From Folioceros fuciformis (Eukaryota; Anthocerotophyta; Anthocerotopsida; Anthocerotales), in NCBI GenBank assembly GCA_049999805.1, contig JBNGIO010006264.1, forward strand, positions 193,604 through 214,100: a DNA stretch of 20,497 nt, in the 5' to 3' direction. The notes below the pieces were generated by a model that did not search any database, was not told the DNA's origin, and saw only the letters and a program-made list of their open reading frames with translations. Shown here piece by piece: positions 1 to 10,354 of the stretch; within the stretch, counting starts at the first letter, position 1, and each line of letters opens with the position of its first letter. A program made the translations under genes and the position numbers.

Positions 1-805
1 TTTTCATAACAGCAAGACACTATATTAAAGACAACAAGACTTCTTACGACGAAAGCTCCAAATGCCTTGAAAAATGGAAGCTCCGAACCTTGAGTGAAGG
101 GTGGTGAGAGTAGTGATGTAGCCATAGCCAAGTGGGTATGGACGGATAGCTCAAGCAGGTCATGGGTACTTACTCCTTGCCAGGATCACATGAGTTGGGG
201 TCAAATGGTAGAATCTCATCTAGACCTTGGGAGCGCAACAAGACTAGGTTGAAGGCCTTGGCAATCCTAGCTGGAAAACTATAGTATTATATGTGAATGT
301 AATAATAAAGATCTAAAAACCCCTAATAAAACTTAATTTTATTCTGGATTTAGATAATATGAATACATTTTATAATATAAGTTATACAACTATAGATGAA
401 CTAAAATATGCTAGATATGGAATATTCATAATTTGTGAAAGATTAAAATACATTTCTTGGTTCTTACAAGAATATAAGTGTATCAGAATCGCCAATGGGA
501 AACAAGGACGAATCATATGGAACAACAAATGCGAATAAGAAGCGGAAAACTAGTGCCTTGGCCATTGTTTGTGAAACCACATGCACAAACTGCGAAAGGT
601 CAGCAAGCCTCGAAACTTGTTGGGCAGAAAAAAGTATCAAATTTTGAAGTGTTATTGTGATATTACTCTGCGTTTTTAACATTTAAGAAAGTGATCGAAG
701 CAACAGCCAGCTACATCACTTTCCACACTCTTTTAGTCCATCCTTCATCGTACACATTTGGCGACCATGCCTTGTACGTTTATTTAATGCGCTCTGGTGA
801 TCAAG
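1..805. other. Upstream region without a supported gene
   Basis: This stretch is AT-rich, most strongly at about 280-480, and only short open frames are present. One is a 49-codon ATG frame at 495 on the plus strand, with no recognisable domain. The last few hundred bases must hold the promoter and 5' UTR of the receptor kinase that starts at 806, but I see no convincing TATA box at a sensible distance. Confidence 0.5.
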
Positions 806-3800
806 ATGTGTGCAGGAAGGTGTTTGGTACTGCGCAATCTTTGTCTGCTCTGCGTTCTCTTCTTGCACCTGCCCTGCAGAATCAAGGCGTTGACCTTGGA
901 TGGTTTCATCTTGCTGCAAATGAAAGAGCAAGTTGTAGATGGTGCAGGAGTTCTCAGTAGCTGGAATGGGAGCAGTGAGAATCCCTGTTCCTGGTATGGA
1001 GTAGCATGCAACAGCGCCGGGAACGTCTCCAGCATTCAACTCCTGGATGAGGGCCTCTCAGGCAGTCTGCCGCCTGTTCTTGGTTCTCTGGAGAGCATCG
1101 AGTATTTGGATTTGTCTGGTAATGACTTTGTTGGTGGCATACCTGGAGAGATCATGAATGCCAAGACCTTGGTTCTGCTGAACCTGGGGGCCAATGATCT
1201 GACAGGCAGCATTCCTGCCAGTATCGCTCAGCTCTCAAACCTGCAATTTTTGTATGTTCAAAACAATTTTCTACGTGGTAACATTTCTTGGCTAAGCAGT
1301 CTCAACCATCTGCAGGAGTTGCATCTTGGGGGTAACATGCTTTCGGGAGAATTTCCAGACTTGGAAAATCTTACTCACCTGGAGTCCATGTTTGTCAATG
1401 ACAACTGGCTGACAGGAAGAGCTCCCGATTTGAACGGCTCGAGGAACCTCAAGTACTTGGACCTGTCTGCCAATTCACTGGAGGGCACCGTGCCAGCTGG
1501 CCTTGCCCACATGCCCGATCTCAAATTCTTGAATCTTGCTTCTAACCTGCTCACCGGTGAGATTCCGCCTGGGACCTGGAATAACAAAACAGAAGCGGTG
1601 GATCTCGCCTGCAACAAGCTCAATGGTAGCATCCCTGCTGCCTTGCTAGAACCTGGTCCCCTGACCAGCCTCGCATACTTAAATCTTTCTGGTAATTCCA
1701 TCTCGGGAAGCATTCCAGTCCGTGGTTTTTCCTACCAGCAGACAACACTGGATTTGAGTAACAATAAGCTAGAAGGCGATGTTACTTACAAATTCCAATT
1801 TGGAAGAGAATTGGAGCAACTGTGGCTCCATAACAACCTCCTGCGTGGAAACCTGCAAGTCTTTAACATCCCGCCAAGCGTGAAGGAAGTACGACTCTCC
1901 GGCAATCGTTTCGCCGGAACGTTTCCACAGACAAATGCTGGCTGGGCAGGTGTGGAAGTCCTGGAACTCAGCTCCAACATGCTGGAAGGTCCTATTCCAG
2001 GAGCGTTGGCACAAAATCTGAAGCAGTCGTCAGGAGATGTAAGCCCGACGTGGTTACATCACCTGTCCCGTTTGAGAGAACTGCGGCTAGCAAACAATCA
2101 CTTCTCTGGAGACATTCCAGCAGGGCCTGGGCACTGGCAGAGCTTGGAAGTGTTGGACATCAGCAACAACTTTCTCAACTTGAGCTCTGACGACGAACGT
2201 CATACTCTGCAGGTCATCTTGGAGACTCATGTGAGCTTGAGGGAGCTTCGGTTAAGCAGCAACTATTATATCGGCAGTCTGCCTTCGACTGTCGGAAAAT
2301 TGCCCCTCTTGGAGATCCTGGATCTCAGCAACGGCAATTTGACAGGGCAGATATCAGCTGATGCGTTCACGAAAACGTTTATGCCTTCCCTGAAATTGGT
2401 GAACCTGTCCAACAACCATTTGTGGGGGCAGATCCCGAATGGATTCAGCGACATGATGAACCTAACTGTTCTTGATATTTCCAACAACAACCTCACGGGA
2501 CCACTCCCCCGCCTCCCTCATCATGTCACACTGCGCTTCAATGGTAATCCAGGACTTTGTGGAAGTCCAACTTTACCAGATTGCCGACACGCAGCCTCAG
2601 GTATGGATCTCACGCAACATTTGCGGACATGGCATTGAAGCTGGTGTCTGACTTGATTTCTGATGACACTCCTCACATGTGGTATGCAGGCTTCAAAAGT
2701 CGAGGCATGAAATTATGGCAGCTTTTAGCGGTTCTGGATGCCTCTGCACTCGTAGTAGCTGGATGCTGTCTTGCATTCTGCTGGCGCTGGAGAATCTATT
2801 TCAAGAGGCATCAGAAGGACATAGACCTGGTGGCCGAGCTGAGGGATAACTGCAAGGACACAGCCACCACGCTCATGTCCTTCAGAGAACTGAAGAGAGC
2901 TACAGCCAACTTCTCCGACAACTGCCAGATAGGTGTCGGTGGATTCGGAACAGTCTACAAAGGCTTGCTGGATGATGGCAAGAAGGTAGCAATCAAGAAG
3001 AGCAAGCGAGAAGGATCCCAACTGGACAGGAAGCAATTCCTGAACGAAGTCAGGATCATGTCCCAGGTCCATCACCGGAACCTAGTCAAACTTCTCGGCT
3101 GCTGCTTCGCCAACGAGGTGGCTCTCCTGGTGTTCGAGTACGTTCCCAAGGGCACGCTGGAGGAGCATCTCCGGGGACACCACAGAACAAACCAATCCGG
3201 GCCCTTGACATGGAGACAGCGCCTCAAGATTGCACTTCAAACGGCAGATGCGTTGGCCTACATCCATTCTGCGGCCAACCCTCCTATCTACCATCTGGAC
3301 GTGAAATCAGCCAACATCCTGCTGGACGAGAACCTGAATGCCAAGGTGGCGGACTTCGGAATCTCCAAGCTTGCACCGGCCCTGGATGCAACTCACATCA
3401 CTGCTCTCACGCTCCAAGGGACGTTCGGCTACATGGATCCCGAGAGCTGCGTCAACTCCAAACTGACAGGAAAGAGCGATGTGTATTCCTTCGGTGTGGT
3501 GTTGCTGGAGCTCATCACCTCGCAACCTGCGGTGGATCGGAACAGAGGCGAAGGCGCCAGAGGCAGTCTCATCAACCTGGTAGTTCCACTCATTCAATCC
3601 GGTGGTAACATCCAACAGCTGGTTGATCCCGCTCTGCACGACACTTTCCAAACCGCCATCGGGAAGCAATCTATCTTGAGCGTGGCGATGCTGGCTGTCC
3701 AATGTGTGCAGTTCAGCTCGGACGACAGGCCGAGCATGAGGGAGGTATGGCAGGAGCTGCAGGCCGTCTGGCATCGGCCCGACTTTCAGTCCACTCCAAG

Positions 3801-3885
3801 CGCATTGCGCTCCAACGAGCTGGGATCGTGTTCTGTTATTGCTGATAAGATTGAGCAGTATCCCATGGGCTTGCTCGGAGCATAG
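806..3885 (+). CDS. LRR receptor-like kinase with WAK-like kinase domain
   Basis: Two exons, 806-2600 and 2690-3885, join in phase 1 to encode 996 aa. I place the start at the ATG at 806; the same frame is open upstream, but only from a GTG at 797. The N-terminus is a hydrophobic signal peptide, followed by an LRRNT-type cap with the NPCSWYGVAC motif and about 20 plant-type leucine-rich repeats with N-glycosylation sites. A second cysteine pair (NPGLCGSPTLPDC) precedes a transmembrane helix at about residues 606-631. The cytoplasmic kinase has a glycine loop GVGGFGTVYKG (about 680), the VAIK lysine (K701), HLD at 800-802, DFG at 820 and MDPES for APE. By family knowledge it is a plasma-membrane receptor; the kinase wording resembles wall-associated kinases more than typical LRR kinases. 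HRD has become HLD, so it is a non-RD kinase. The ligand is unknown. The gene looks intact and ends with TAG. Confidence 0.9.
2601..2689 (+). other. Intron of the receptor kinase (89 nt)
   Basis: The donor is CAG|GTATGG and the acceptor ATGCAG|GC. Removing 89 nt joins the LRR frame to the kinase frame in phase 1, between the last cysteine cap and the transmembrane helix, an intron position common in plant LRR kinases. If the intron is retained, the frame stops at 2636-2638 and gives a secreted ectodomain of about 610 aa without transmembrane helix or kinase. Confidence 0.9.
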
Positions 3886-4305
3886 GCTACTGAAAGCAGC
3901 GTGACAGCGTGACAGATTCCATGTGTCCTAGTGAACTTCCGTTCTGTTGGATGGCTGCCAGCAAAGCTTCCCAAACTCATGTGGCTACGGCAGCATACCA
4001 GGTTCAGGGTTACTGTCGAGCGGCGTCCATCCGTTGAGTCTGGTTGGTGGGGAGCTAATACTCCCTTGCTGACTTTGGAGGGGAAAAAGATGAGCCGTCA
4101 CTTATTTACACGCACATGCTCCCGAAAACAGATTTTGGTTACAACACACAATCTCACAGAACAAACATGAAATTCGCAGACCAGTTTTGTGCTCCGGTGA
4201 TGTATTGCCGTCAGACGTGAAGAGAACGAGGTAGCGCTTACACCAGGTGGCGACGATATCGAGAAGGGCAGGCCAGCTGTACAACTCTTGAGGGTAACTC
4301 TTGTG
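3886..4305. other. Convergent 3' spacer between receptor kinase and VPS53
   Basis: The 420 bp between the two stop codons must contain the 3' UTRs of both genes, which point toward each other. I see no canonical AATAAA on the plus strand and no coding signal. The 79-codon open frame at 3931-4170 has no recognisable content. Confidence 0.6.
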
Positions 4306-7300
4306 CTAAGAATTGAACAGTTTGCGGAAGGTACCCTCCTTCTTCGCGGCTCCTTCCTTCGCCGATTCCGCGAGTTGGAAGATGCGCTTCAGTCCGGTCG
4401 CAGACGCAGCAGCCGCTGCAGCTTTTCCCGCGGCTGCCGCAGCTGCTGCTTTGGCCATCATCGCGTCTTTTGTAGCACCGCCTAGGGGTATGGGAGAATG
4501 CAGCATGGAAGCAACTCCAGGTAAGGCTAGAGAGGGAGCGGACGGTGTTGCAACGTTCGTTCCTCCAACACCACGCCTGCTGTAGTAATCTACAAGGGAT
4601 TGCTGTTCCTGCCTCTTCAAGCCCTGCACGTTAAAGCGCACGTGAGGAACCAGAGCAAGGGTTTCTCGAGTTGAAAACAGGCCTTGCTAAAGATGCCGAC
4701 CTTGAGGTCGAGTATCCGCTGGAAATCTGCAGCTGTACCCTCTGGCAACAGAGCTCGATAGGTGTCCGCTATGGCCTCCACTGGTGACAAGATCACCTGT
4801 ACTCGCCATTGGAGTGTATTCATCAACGCAAGGGCCTCATATGTTTTGTGCCCGTGGAACTTGGAACTGTGAAGATGGGGACCTTGTACCTTGAGAAGAG
4901 ATTCCGCCTTCGCTATCTCTCGGGTAACATATTTGCTGTAAGTAGCTGGGGTGGTACTCTGCATGAAAGCAGGGTCAAAATTGTTGGAGGTGTAGAAGTG
5001 AGGTTTCACTGCCAATAATGATAGTGAACGCACCTGACCACCAAGAGATGGTATTTCGAGTAGAAGAGTCTTAACTGCCTGCGTGTCAAGCAGCAGCTGC
5101 ACACAAGAACAGGGAACGTGTGATCAGATATGTCGTTCAGTATTCTAGGTTCTCCTGAACGTGTTGCGGTGACGGACCTGTTGAGCTCCAGTCTCAGATA
5201 TTCTTCTACACTTATAGATACTGTACTGGAATCTTGGGGCGAATGACGCTGATAACTGCACACAGCTGGTAGGTCAGAGCCATCTCTAAACCTTAAAAGC
5301 CGCGCGTCGTAGAGCAGAGGCATCAGACAGGTATTGTACCTTGTCTATGAAGAACTGGAAGAAGACAGGAGACAACAAGCTAGCAATAGGAGGAACACTG
5401 TTCGACAGGATGTGGCTGATGGCAGTAACGTACCTGTTACCAGAAGCAATGTAACAGTGTCTGAATAGTACATCAAAGGACACATGGGCCCTTCAAGGGT
5501 ACAACTCCAGGAATTATTAACCTGCTATGGCCTACGGAAATGCGTTTAACTTACTCAGACTGATCTCCAACAGCCTCAATCGCCGCCCAGTTTACCCTGG
5601 TCATGTTGGCTAGCTCAGCGTCAAGCTTTGTCTCAATACCAATCACTAGAGTTGAAAGGGCTTTCGTTGTTACAGCGGAGAACTCACCCTGCGCGCCTAA
5701 TGTTATGTTTGATTAGCACAGGTGCGCAACGCAACTGAAGGAAGCCTCTGCAAAACAGACATCAGCAATTCCGGTGCTTGCTTACCTGCACTTCAGACAT
5801 GTCAATCTTCTCAGCAAGTGGACCATCAATTGCACGTGCTATGCTTTCTGCCAATTGCCCAGCCTAATAGGACACAACAAATGGGTTGAGAAGAAAGAAA
5901 AACGCGAATCTTCATAGTGTACATCAGCAGGAGCGACAGCATGTTGTACCGTTTGCTGGCAGTACTCTGCTGTGTTGACGATGTAGCACATGGTCCTCTC
6001 CTCCCTGTCACTCATCTGATAAATTGATGTGTTAATACTTTCATGTTTATCTTACCCACGATATCTTAACTCAACACACCAACAGACCAGTTTTGTACCC
6101 TTAAAATCCTGTCAGTTCCAGTCGCACTAGCAACTAAGCCAGTCTCTGCCCGTGGAAACCGCATTGTAAGTTTTGTGGCGTAAGCTCTAAGAACCCGTTG
6201 AAAGACCTGTAAAATTTGTATAAATACGACGAGCACCACATCGTTACAGGACACGCATGTGGAGAACACTTCCAGCAGCCCACTAGATTGAAATACCTTG
6301 TAGAGGCTGAACAAAGTCTGACTCTTCGTCAGGGCAGTGCACCGTTTGAAGCTTTTCTTTATCAAAAGAAAGATCTGCATAAAGAGTTCCCATCACCACC
6401 TTCGCCCATCAGACGAAGGAGAGCCACCAATATTTTCCGTGAGAACGCTACACAGACATATACACTTATACTCATGTCCCGAACTTGCTTTAAGGCAGGA
6501 TACATGCCTCTGAACTGCTGGCCAAAATGTTTGTCTGACTGCCTTGCTCAGCTTCCCATGTCTCCTCCTGTAACAACACACAACAAGGCCGTTCTCATCC
6601 AAGGCTTGGAATGTTGACGACCTGCATTTCAGCCACAACCACAGATCGAAAATAAAGAACAATGGACAAACCTAGACTGGACAACCTAGAGACTGTGTAC
6701 CTGTATAAGCCTTTCAAGGATTTCCATCAATGTCTTCTCTTCTAGTTCCACATAGGCGCCCATATGTGGTTCAAAACAGGATGATATAACGCCGCTGAAA
6801 TCAAATTGTGTCGCAACCTGGAATTTCAGGAATCACAAGGTTCACCTAATGAGATATAAGTTCTACATCCTGAAAGTACCATGGAACAAAAGGATGGCAG
6901 GAAAGATATGCTGCACATACAGCCATAGCCAACCCTGCACTGCCCTTCCTCTTCGGGTCTTGGGAAACTCGTCTCTGAAGAAAACAAAGTAATGGTTAAG
7001 CAGGCTTTCAAATCTGCTGCAAGAATTTTAAACACCCAGGCTTTTCAGACCTGCAGAAGGCAATGCACTCAACATGGTCCACCGTAGGTAGGCCTAATAG
7101 GCTGTAGTAAAGGGTTAACCTTTGCTGCAAGCTCCAGCTCATACTTTTTCCTGATTGCTGAAGCACTTTGAGCATCCACAACTTCATCATCCGATCCATC
7201 AGAGCCATCATCACTCCCAGTTTTCGCCCTCGGACCACCAAAACCTTCCACAAGGTCTTGCTCAAATTCAATGGTTCTCTGTAGAGCCTGCAAACGTAGC

Positions 7301-9283
7301 CCCATCACACTGTCAAACAAAACAAAGCCCCATCAAGAACTTCGGTGCTCAATTTCTGGCCATTGTTCTGCAAACAAAGGATCCAGCCCTAATCCAGATT
7401 GATAAAATCACTATAAGCTGAGCACATGAACTTTGTCTTGTCTGTGATAATGCAAAACTAGTCCACCTGAAGCAAGGTTGCCACATCTGGCTTTTCAACA
7501 CCAGCATCCAAGATCTCCATTATATTTGCTCTATAGCAGAGAAGACAATGTCAAGACTATCAAAAGCCTGAATACTTTCAAGTGTAAAGAATTCCACGGT
7601 GACTAGGAGATACTTGGATGAGATTATTAGTTTCTGAGACGGTAGAGAGGGAATTACACGACATAGACGAACGTTTGGTGACAGGGCAGGACGCGCACCT
7701 GGTTAGTTTGCAGAACTGCATGCAAAGCAGATATGTCACACGCCATGCTGGTGGAAAAATCTGCCAGACTTCTTGATTGTCACGTAATTTTCGCTTTAGC
7801 CAGGCATATCGACGTTCAGCCTTATCGAGTCTTGCCACCTCTGATCAGAGGTCAAGGGGAGAAAATGACATAGAAATACTCAAGCAGACACAAGGATATC
7901 AGATAGCTAGATGTTCACAACGGCACAATTACCTGTCCCTTGGAATATCTGCTGATAAGCAATTAATTCTTTGGTGCATATATTTCTGATGATTTCTTCT
8001 CGTGTTGCTGTATCCAAAGAATCGACAACCAAGCACGCATCCTTCAGTTGCTTCATCAGCTGAGGATCATCTTTCAGTCCTGCTGTTCCCAAACTGCAGC
8101 ACACTAATATTGTGTCAACCCAGCCTCGCAAGGACGTGACCGGTGTCATTTTGAGGCACAACAGTGAAAGCGCGTACTAAGAAAACTCAGCAGAGACACT
8201 CGACTTCAGGGCTGCCTTGCTGAGCTTATACTTCTCTTTCAATTCGTTAATTTTTGGAATGTCCTTGTAAGCGTCGAAATGGCTGCAGAGCTGGTTAACT
8301 GCCTGCATGAAGACCAGGTGCTGTATAAAGGCAAGGAACCGTGAACAATGTAGGAGAGGCAGACACAAGGGACCATGGCCTACTGTCTGACCTAAAGCGC
8401 AAGCTTTTCAGACTCATGAGAGCTACAACCTCCAACTGGCCTGCTGCCTCCTTGTATTGACGCTTGGCTGCCATCTCTTGCAGCTGTTCCACAGCTGCGA
8501 CTGCATTAAGGAGGACAGAGATTCAAGACAGTTGCAGAAAGGAAGTAACAGTACACCTACAGGAATGCAACAACGTCCTTAACCGAGCATTGCAAGCCGA
8601 TGTAGGGCCGTGATTGTGGTTGTAATGTGTTTCTTAGCAGAGTCCAGCTTTTTAATGTCCCGGCACAGATCCTGGACCAGTACTTCACTCTCATCAGCTT
8701 TGGTCCTGAATGCCTTGATCTTCTGTGACAGCTCCTGCCATGATGTTCATCCAATCAGCTTTCCATGCCATATCATGTGCACCATCCTACACTCCAGAAT
8801 CCTAATGGCCAAACGACAGTGACAAAACACACCTGAATGGCATCGGTTGCCAAAGCAAGATCCTCCTTCGCCTTCGTTCCCGAAGTACTCTGGTTAACCA
8901 TCGTCAAAGCTCAGGGACCAGTATCATGGCAGTGCAGACCGTCCTGGTTTCAACGATTGCACTTGGCAATTCATGCCGTGCTCCTTACCTGCTGGCGTAC
9001 AGCCACAAGTATCTCTGCATCTATACGCCTTACTCTCTGTCGAAGCTTCAATAACAGAGGCTCCACTGCAACCAAAGATGCTTCTGCAGCCCGCATTGGA
9101 TGGAAGTGTCAACAGAAAAGCCTCGCCATCAGCGAGGACAGCGCTTCTCAAACTCAATATCCTAAAGAGCAAGAACCCACCATCAGGGAACATGCTGTTG
9201 ATGAATTCAAGAGTGGAGGGCGGGCCAGCCGGAGTGGCCAGACTCTGGCTTGGAGCCGAATCTGGAGCTGCAGACTCCGTCAT
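4306..9283 (-). CDS. VPS53: VPS53, subunit of the GARP/EARP vesicle-tethering complex (24 exons, complete)
   Basis: Exons, 5' to 3': 9283-9181, 9083-8989, 8889-8833, 8734-8584, 8500-8430, 8302-8178, 8093-7933, 7840-7699, 7530-7467, 7287-7120, 6974-6921, 6817-6701, 6567-6508, 6374-6297, 6206-6099, 6015-5950, 5863-5786, 5688-5555, 5433-5340, 5255-5178, 5096-5034, 4958-4890, 4796-4701, 4623-4306. They total 2550 nt and encode 849 aa with every phase consistent, close to the length I recall for plant VPS53. Recognised stretches include LEFINSMFP (25-33), RQYKEAAGQLEAVNQLCSHF, LDKAERRYAWLKRKL, ISSCFEPH, YVELEEKTLME, FKRCTALTKSQTLF, MCYIVNTAEYC, SETGAQQ and DTYRALLPEG. By family knowledge VPS53 works with VPS51, VPS52 and VPS54 to tether endosome-derived vesicles at the trans-Golgi network; the Arabidopsis homologue is HIT1. 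The ATG at 9283 has A at -3. Oddities are a polyalanine tract near the C-terminus, one apparent GC-AG intron and an 18-codon exon 11 with weak conservation. It ends with TAG. Confidence 0.95.
4405..4449 (-). repeat. Polyalanine-coding GCN repeat in the last exon of VPS53
   Basis: The minus strand encodes seven alanines, Gly-Lys, then six alanines (about residues 803-817 of 849). Mixed GCA, GCC, GCG and GCT codons are used. The tract lies between the conserved HSPIPLG and the conserved C-terminal GLKRIF segments, so it expands a linker. Confidence 0.85.
6375..6507 (-). other. Apparent GC-AG intron of VPS53 (intron 13)
   Basis: Exon 13 ends ...TCAGAG at 6508 and is followed by GCATGT rather than GT. 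The acceptor is ATGCAG at 6375, and both junctions are phase 0. This gives SSSE|IFLLIKKS, matching the family except for one missing residue. A nearby GT (T|GTATCC) would break the frame at the next exon. Confidence 0.65.
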
Positions 9284-10120
9284 TTTGGACGATCAGATCT
9301 GGCAGTTATCACTCTAAGCAGATGCAATCTTGGAGGGTTTAGAAGCACTTGTCTGGCATGCAGCCTAGGTTCTCAAGAGACACCCTTCTCTGCCGCGATC
9401 AAGAAACTGCTATGCTTCTCTGGTCTTCTTGGAATATCGTGCGATCCTATCGAACGTCCTCTAGGCGTTCTCCGAATCAGAAAGGATGCGTGAGAGATAG
9501 ACACAGGGCTAATTACCACAGTCATGCATCCTCGTACGAAACATCACTCTCACTCGCAATGGCACACCTACAAATTACCACCTTGCAGGAATTTACAATT
9601 TGATTTCTTTGCACTCGGACTATAGCATGCATCGGCAATCCCGAGACAATGCAGCGCAATCGCGCAATCCACATGGACAAATCCAGTTAAGCGGTAGACA
9701 TGAGTGGCAGCGATGGTGATCATACCATCACCTGGCCATGGAGCAACAATCTTGCGTACTGCCTAGTAGCTGCTTTGCTTGGGCTCGGCTCTCTAGCAGC
9801 CATGACATCTGCACAATTACAACCTTCCGTTCCCTTTCGAGCATACGTTTTATTCCCGTCGCAGGCCCGGATGCCATAAAGAAGCGTTGCTGGCTTCCCA
9901 ACGCTCTCGAGCCGAGCCCCGGACAGCCAATTGCATACAGTCTTGAACCGACAGGCTAGCTTGGACCCCTGTGCAACCGAGATGCTGTCACTGGGAGCCA
10001 CACTTGCTCCGAACGGCAGGAAATGGTGGGACTCACCCCTGCTCTTGCCCTTGCTCTTGCTCGTGCTTCTTTCTTTCTTTCTTCCCTTCTCTTCACGTCA
10101 ATTCAAGAAAGCCTCCACCT
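9284..10120. other. Region upstream of VPS53 with no supported gene
   Basis: This presumably holds the VPS53 promoter and 5' UTR. Open frames on both strands (for example minus 9720-10001) lack recognisable domains. Later exons of the possible gene starting at 10354 could lie here, but I could not join any in frame. Confidence 0.5.
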
Positions 10121-10354
10121 TCAGAGCTCATGGTCGTGCCAGCAGAGGAGCATGGTGACGCAGCGGCGGATGATGTAAAACCGCGCCCGTTGTTGCCTAA
10201 CGACGGCAAAGCACCTGTTCATGGGAGGCTGAGGACGGGCCTCCCCGACGCTGTCCTCGGCCCCGTCGAAGAGCGCACTGGAGGAGGTCCTTCCCATCCT
10301 GCTCACTTTCATGTTGGATTTCCGGCGCTTATCCGTAGAGAAGCACTGCCCCAT
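10121..10354 (-). CDS. Possible first exon or short ORF, N-terminus MGQCFS
   Basis: An ATG at 10354 on the minus strand opens 77 codons to a TGA at 10121. The protein starts [13 protein letters not shown], which has the form of an N-myristoylation plus palmitoylation signal (MGxC) followed by a basic patch, as in plant membrane-anchored signalling proteins. A plausible donor, AACAG|GTGC, would end the coding exon at 10215 in phase 2. I found no matching acceptor with an open frame. The upstream sequence is strongly pyrimidine-rich on this strand, as in many plant 5' UTRs. I do not recognise the family, and the open frame could be chance. Confidence 0.3.
   Translation of the reverse strand: MGQCFSTDKRRKSNMKVSRMGRTSSSALFDGAEDSVGEARPQPPMNRCFAVVRQQRARFYIIRRCVTMLLCWHDHEL

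Noticed and set aside
495-644. 49-codon ORF starting MGNKDES
   Set aside because: It is short, in an AT-rich region, without recognisable domain or context.
797-805. Start of the receptor kinase at the GTG at 797
   Set aside because: A nuclear plant gene should start at ATG; the ATG at 806 is nine bases downstream and keeps the signal peptide.
2557-2638. Overlapping LRR and kinase frames read as a frameshifted pseudogene
   Set aside because: An 89-nt intron with good GT and AG sites joins the frames precisely in phase 1 at a usual intron position.
6495-6508. Alternative GT donor (T|GTATCC) for VPS53 intron 13
   Set aside because: It would leave phase 1 before an exon that must be read in phase 0 and break the conserved protein.
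8837-9493. Plus-strand 218-codon frame
   Set aside because: It lies antisense to VPS53 exons 1-3 and has no recognisable content.
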